A program made the position numbers and the translations under genes. Below the pieces are notes generated by a model. That model did not search any database and had not been told where the DNA came from. It saw only the letters and a list, made by a program, of their open reading frames with translations. Below are positions 62,112 through 64,000 of a DNA stretch of 64,000 nt, piece after piece. Positions within the stretch are counted from its first letter, which is position 1; each line of letters begins with the position of its first letter. This DNA is from Diaphorobacter sp. HDW4A (GTDB lineage Bacteria; Pseudomonadota; Gammaproteobacteria; Burkholderiales; Burkholderiaceae_C), in the NCBI RefSeq assembly GCF_011305995.1, contig NZ_CP049910.1, positions 3,162,001 through 3,226,000 of the forward strand, in the 5' to 3' direction.

Positions 62112-62303
62112 TTACTCCTCGGCCTTTCGCGCTTCGCGCTTGGCTGCGCGAAGCGCGCGGATGAGCCCATCCACATTCACTGGCGCCACGACCACGTTGC
62201 ACTGAGTCATCTCGTCATCGCCTAGGTATTGGCTGATGACAATCTGCCCGTTTTCATTGATGGAAACGTCGATCTGGTTTTGTTGCTGTACTGCTACTGC
62301 CAT
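62112..62303 (-). CDS. Small early phage protein, unknown
   Basis: A 63-residue protein beginning MAVAVQQQNQIDVSINENGQ and ending in a Lys/Arg/Glu helix (IRALRAAKREARKAEE). It lies directly before the replication gene, with a 2-bp gap. No family is recognised; the pattern of an N-terminal beta hairpin and C-terminal helix suggests a small binding protein. Confidence 0.65.
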   Translation of the reverse strand: MAVAVQQQNQIDVSINENGQIVISQYLGDDEMTQCNVVVAPVNVDGLIRALRAAKREARKAEE

Positions 62304-62341
62304 GTGCCCACCACATAAAAAGGAAGCACCACAAAGAAAAG

Positions 62342-62396
62342 GCCAACGGCCGGCAGGTGGTGGAACTGCCTTGAGGGAGCTACCCTGGCCGTTGGC
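62342..62396 (-). terminator. Intrinsic terminator-like hairpin after the CII-like gene
   Basis: Perfect 10-bp arms GCCAACGGCC (62342-62351) and GGCCGTTGGC (62387-62396) enclose a 35-base loop; on the minus strand they are followed by CTTTTCTTTG. It lies between the CII-like gene and the next early gene, so it may be a regulated stop for leftward transcription. Confidence 0.6.
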
Positions 62397-62405
62397 GAAA
62401 ACATG

Positions 62406-62792
62406 TCAGGCTACGGCGCGAATGCCGCCACGGGCCTGCAACTGAGCCAAGGCCTTCAGCGCCGTGTTCAGCGTTGCCGTAGCGCTGTCAATGGTCTCGG
62501 CAATGCGCGCTGCCTGATCCTCTGCAGCCTTGCGATCTGGGCGCGCATGGAGCGTCTCGTCACATGCGTACATGAGCGGGTCAAACTTCCCGCAGAAACG
62601 CATCGCGGCGATGATCTGGCCAAAGGTGAGGCGCTCGTCCTTTTCAGGATTGAGACACGCACGCAATCGCGCATGACCCGACTCAACCTTCATGTGAGGG
62701 AACAGATAGACCGCCAACTCCTTGGCCGATTTGTCGCTGTTCGCAATCATTTGCGAGAGCGCGTCATACTCGTCTTCGTATATCGACTTCAT
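62406..62792 (-). CDS. CII-like phage regulatory protein
   Basis: A 128-residue protein (MKSIYEDEYDALSQMIANSD to QLQARGGIRAVA). The layout of an N-terminal helix pair, then RLRACLNPEKDERLTFGQII, and then FDPLMYACDETLH resembles the CII-type regulators of Phage_CP76 proteins. It is encoded between Cro and the replication genes, the usual place. The ATG at 62792 is preferred; upstream codons reach into the hairpin region. Confidence 0.6.
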   Translation of the reverse strand: MKSIYEDEYDALSQMIANSDKSAKELAVYLFPHMKVESGHARLRACLNPEKDERLTFGQIIAAMRFCGKFDPLMYACDETLHARPDRKAAEDQAARIAETIDSATATLNTALKALAQLQARGGIRAVA

Positions 62793-62840
62793 TGTGTTCA
62801 AGTGGTTGATTTGATTGGTCGTTTCCCATCGTCCCCTCGC

Positions 62841-62878
62841 CACCCCTCAATCTGAGGGGCCGTGAGGGGTGCTTTTTT
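62841..62878 (+). promoter_or_regulatory. Overlapping alternative hairpins, attenuator-like
   Basis: The arm CACCCCTCA (62841-62849) can pair with TGAGGGG (62853-62859, three-base loop) or with TGAGGGGTG (62863-62871), which is followed by CTTTTTT (62872-62878). The second fold is a plus-strand intrinsic terminator, and the first would prevent it. It stands 58 bp before a small plus-strand ORF and about 50 bp from the start of the minus-strand CII-like gene. Confidence 0.55.
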
Positions 62879-62936
62879 GGGCACAAAAAAAGATGATTCA
62901 GTCATCGCTGATTCACAGCGCAAAAGGACTGAAGCA

Positions 62937-63167
62937 ATGAACGCACAAGCACTTCCCCAGCAACCCTTCCACCGCAGCACTCGCACCGCGATGGCAGAGA
63001 ATTTCGACGCCACAACGGGCACTTCGGCACGCACGCTGAGCACATCTACGCTGACGCTTTCTTGGCAAGCTGGGGAGTTGGTGATCGGGTTCAAAGAGGC
63101 TCGAGCGGTGATCAGCGGCGCGGCTGGGGCGATGCGCGCGCGGCGCCATGATCGAGGTGTGCGATGA
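62937..63167 (+). CDS. Small plus-strand protein in the early region, unknown
   Basis: A 76-residue frame (MNAQALPQQPFHRSTRTAMA, TLTLSWQAGELVIGFKEARA). The first half is Ser/Thr-rich and the second half hydrophobic and then Arg-rich. It has no clear Shine-Dalgarno sequence and runs against the surrounding early genes, so it is only moderately supported. The stop overlaps an ATG at 63164. Confidence 0.4.
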   Translation: MNAQALPQQPFHRSTRTAMAENFDATTGTSARTLSTSTLTLSWQAGELVIGFKEARAVISGAAGAMRARRHDRGVR

Positions 63168-63287
63168 CCGCGTATCAAGGGCTCAAAATTGAGCCCTTTG
63201 ATGGCCTTGCGTTGCGAAGTGGGGAAGCTCGTCATTCCGTGGCTTACGATGGTCGATTCCCAACTAACAACCCCAAGAAGGGCAGAA

Positions 63288-63473
63288 ATGAGAACCGGCT
63301 TCGTACAACCAGCAGCAATCGTCGCAGTGGAAATCCTGCGCCAGAGGCAACACGAACATGGAGAGATCGACGAGAAAGTCATTGCGGATGCCTTTGCTCT
63401 GGCCTATCGCGGTCTGGTCGAGGGACTGATGCAGATAAACCATGGCGATCAAAAACAGGTGAAGCCTCGATAA
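63288..63473 (+). CDS. Small plus-strand protein in the early region, unknown
   Basis: A 61-residue frame (MRTGFVQPAAIVAVEILRQR, then VIADAFALAYRGLVEGLMQI) with AAGAAGGG about five bases before the ATG. The chain looks like a real soluble helical protein with balanced charge. It ends 11 bp from the stop of a minus-strand gene. Function unknown. Confidence 0.45.
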   Translation: MRTGFVQPAAIVAVEILRQRQHEHGEIDEKVIADAFALAYRGLVEGLMQINHGDQKQVKPR

Positions 63474-63484
63474 CGGACAGTTGC

Positions 63485-63661
63485 TCACTCATGGCCGGCC
63501 TTCTCGCGCAGCAATTGCAGTGCGTAAAAGTGTTCGTGGAAGGCTTGTCCAGCAGCCGAATCAGGAGGCCATGGGCATGCAGCGCGCGGGCATTGGCCGG
63601 AAGCTGCACACTCTTCGGCGTGGTGGTGGATGACGGCAAAGGAGACGATGGGCTCAGCCAT
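63485..63661 (-). CDS. Small Cys/His-rich protein coupled to Cro
   Basis: A 58-residue frame (MAEPIVSFAVIHHHAEECAA then SGQCPRAACPWPPDSAAGQA, ending LREKAGHE). Three Cys and several His could bind a metal. The ATG lies 8 bp inside the end of the Cro gene, as expected for a coupled gene in the leftward early operon. No family recognised. Confidence 0.5.
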   Translation of the reverse strand: MAEPIVSFAVIHHHAEECAASGQCPRAACPWPPDSAAGQAFHEHFYALQLLREKAGHE

Positions 63662-63908
63662 GGAAGGGCTCCGTCTGCTGCACAAGCTCCGGCCAAATCC
63701 GACGCCACTCATCCGGATACCAATCCTTGCGCTCCACCAATCCCTTCGTTTCCTGCTCAATGGCAACTGCATAAGCGGGGGAGGGGCGTCGATCTTGGAA
63801 TCCATCACGCCATTGCCGGATCTGAGCATCGCTTTTCGCGCCGATACGAATGCGTAGTTCCGACACGCTCAATGCGTCGGGCGTGGAAAAGTATTCGAAT
63901 AGCTTCAT
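63654..63908 (-). CDS. Cro/YdaS-like repressor
   Basis: An 84-residue protein: KLFEYFSTPDALSVSELRIR, IGAKSDAQIRQWRDGF and RRPSPAYAVAIEQETKGLV form the helix-turn-helix of YdaS/Cro-like phage regulators, with WYPDEWRRIWPEL as the family's usual end. It is divergent from the start of a second gene at 63985, and three operators lie between. It should control the lytic switch. The ATG at 63908 is the most likely start. Confidence 0.85.
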   Translation of the reverse strand: MKLFEYFSTPDALSVSELRIRIGAKSDAQIRQWRDGFQDRRPSPAYAVAIEQETKGLVERKDWYPDEWRRIWPELVQQTEPFHG

Positions 63909-63922
63909 GAAACCAAAGTCTA

Positions 63923-63973
63923 TAGCAAATGCTACCCCCAATCAAGTAGCCAAAGCTATCGTAGCGTCTGCTA
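63923..63973. promoter_or_regulatory. Triple operator between cro-like and repressor genes
   Basis: Three inverted repeats of the form TAGC-N4-GCTA lie at 63923-63934 (spacer AAAT), 63947-63958 (CAAA) and 63962-63973 (GTCT). Centre-to-centre distances are 24 and 15 bp. This is the layout of a lambda-like right operator and probably binds both Cro and the repressor. The divergent promoters should overlap it. Confidence 0.8.
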
Positions 63974-63984
63974 CTGTTGATACT

Positions 63985-64000
63985 ATGAATGAGCAAATGA
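63985..64000 (+). CDS. Start of divergent phage repressor gene (partial)
   Basis: Only MNEQM and one more base are visible. The ATG at 63985 opens to the right, opposite to the Cro gene and directly beside the triple operator, which is where a CI-type repressor begins. The identity is inferred from position alone. Confidence 0.5.

Larger units (their letters stand above)
34062..64000. mobile_element. Prophage 2 (right end outside the window)
   Basis: The element starts at the second att-like repeat and runs past the window edge. It has an Rhs cargo zone on the plus strand (34579-40013) and then a minus-strand phage genome: polyvalent protein, virion proteins, capsid, scaffold, portal, terminase, DNA-binding proteins, helicase, replication initiator, CII-like protein, Cro, operator and a divergent repressor start. 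The capsid is of the N4-gp56 type and the portal P22-like, pointing to a short-tailed temperate phage. No integrase, holin, endolysin or tail fibre was recognised inside the window. Confidence 0.85.

Noticed and set aside
63178..63199. Inverted repeat AAGGGCTCAA/TTGAGCCCTT as a terminator
   Set aside because: The stem is good but no T run follows on either strand, so termination cannot be claimed.
63379..63492. 37-codon minus-strand frame after the Cys/His-rich gene
   Set aside because: Short, Pro/Arg-rich at the end and overlapped by a better plus-strand frame; not enough support.
63164..63910. 248-codon plus-strand frame
   Set aside because: Most of it is antisense to the Cro and Cys/His-rich genes; only the ATGA overlap at its start is suggestive.
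1..64000. CRISPR array or rRNA genes
   Set aside because: No regularly spaced short repeats and no rRNA-like sequence were seen anywhere in the window.

Overview
The window is high-GC DNA from a betaproteobacterium, most like a member of the Comamonadaceae. This placement is an inference from the gene families present (Bug/TctC binding proteins, an aryl polyene cluster, an IclR-controlled acyl-CoA operon) and not from a marker gene. It falls into three parts: a pigment cluster, a catabolic operon, and two tandem related prophages carrying Rhs toxins.

Positions 1-16853 (minus strand) hold a tightly coupled aryl polyene (APE) biosynthesis operon. Read from right to left it encodes a chain-length-factor-like ketosynthase, a PlsC acyltransferase, two ACPs, a small membrane protein, a fused adenylation/dehydratase protein, a glycosyltransferase, an LpxL-like acyltransferase, an aromatic amino-acid ammonia-lyase, a thioesterase, a LolA-like carrier, an MMPL exporter, a halogenase-like flavoprotein, a DUF3261 lipoprotein, and the ketosynthase/dehydratase/ketoreductase/ketosynthase set. 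The last gene runs off the left edge. Logic: an aryl acid starter is made and loaded onto ACP, extended as a polyene, attached to lipid or sugar, and exported to the outer membrane.

Positions 17405-24929 (minus strand) are a seven-gene operon: cyclase-family hydrolase, acyl-CoA ligase, acyl-CoA dehydrogenase, SDR, two orphan periplasmic binding proteins and a VOC protein. A divergent IclR regulator sits at 25032-25841. It probably degrades an unidentified carboxylic acid through its CoA thioester.

From 26261 rightwards the DNA is mobile. A 54-bp identical repeat that looks like the 3' part of a tRNA gene occurs at 26261 and 34062. Between the copies lies a collapsed prophage: a secreted Rhs toxin with an Imm21-like immunity protein, a decayed 3' piece of a phage polyvalent-protein gene, and the 3' end of a tyrosine integrase ending about 80 bp before the second repeat. 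To the right of the second repeat is a related, largely intact prophage. It has a second Rhs toxin (metallopeptidase tip), a short membrane protein, an orphan frameshifted Rhs tip with an ankyrin immunity protein, then on the minus strand a 2263-residue polyvalent protein, virion proteins of the N4-gp56-type capsid and P22-like portal kind, terminase, a protein with seven tandem helix-turn-helix modules, DnaB-like helicase, replication initiator, a CII-like protein, Cro, a triple operator, and the first codons of a divergent repressor at the right edge. The integrase and right att site of this prophage should lie beyond position 64000.

Coding starts were chosen by Shine-Dalgarno sequence, overlap with the upstream stop and fit to the family. 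Several genes start with GTG or TTG.
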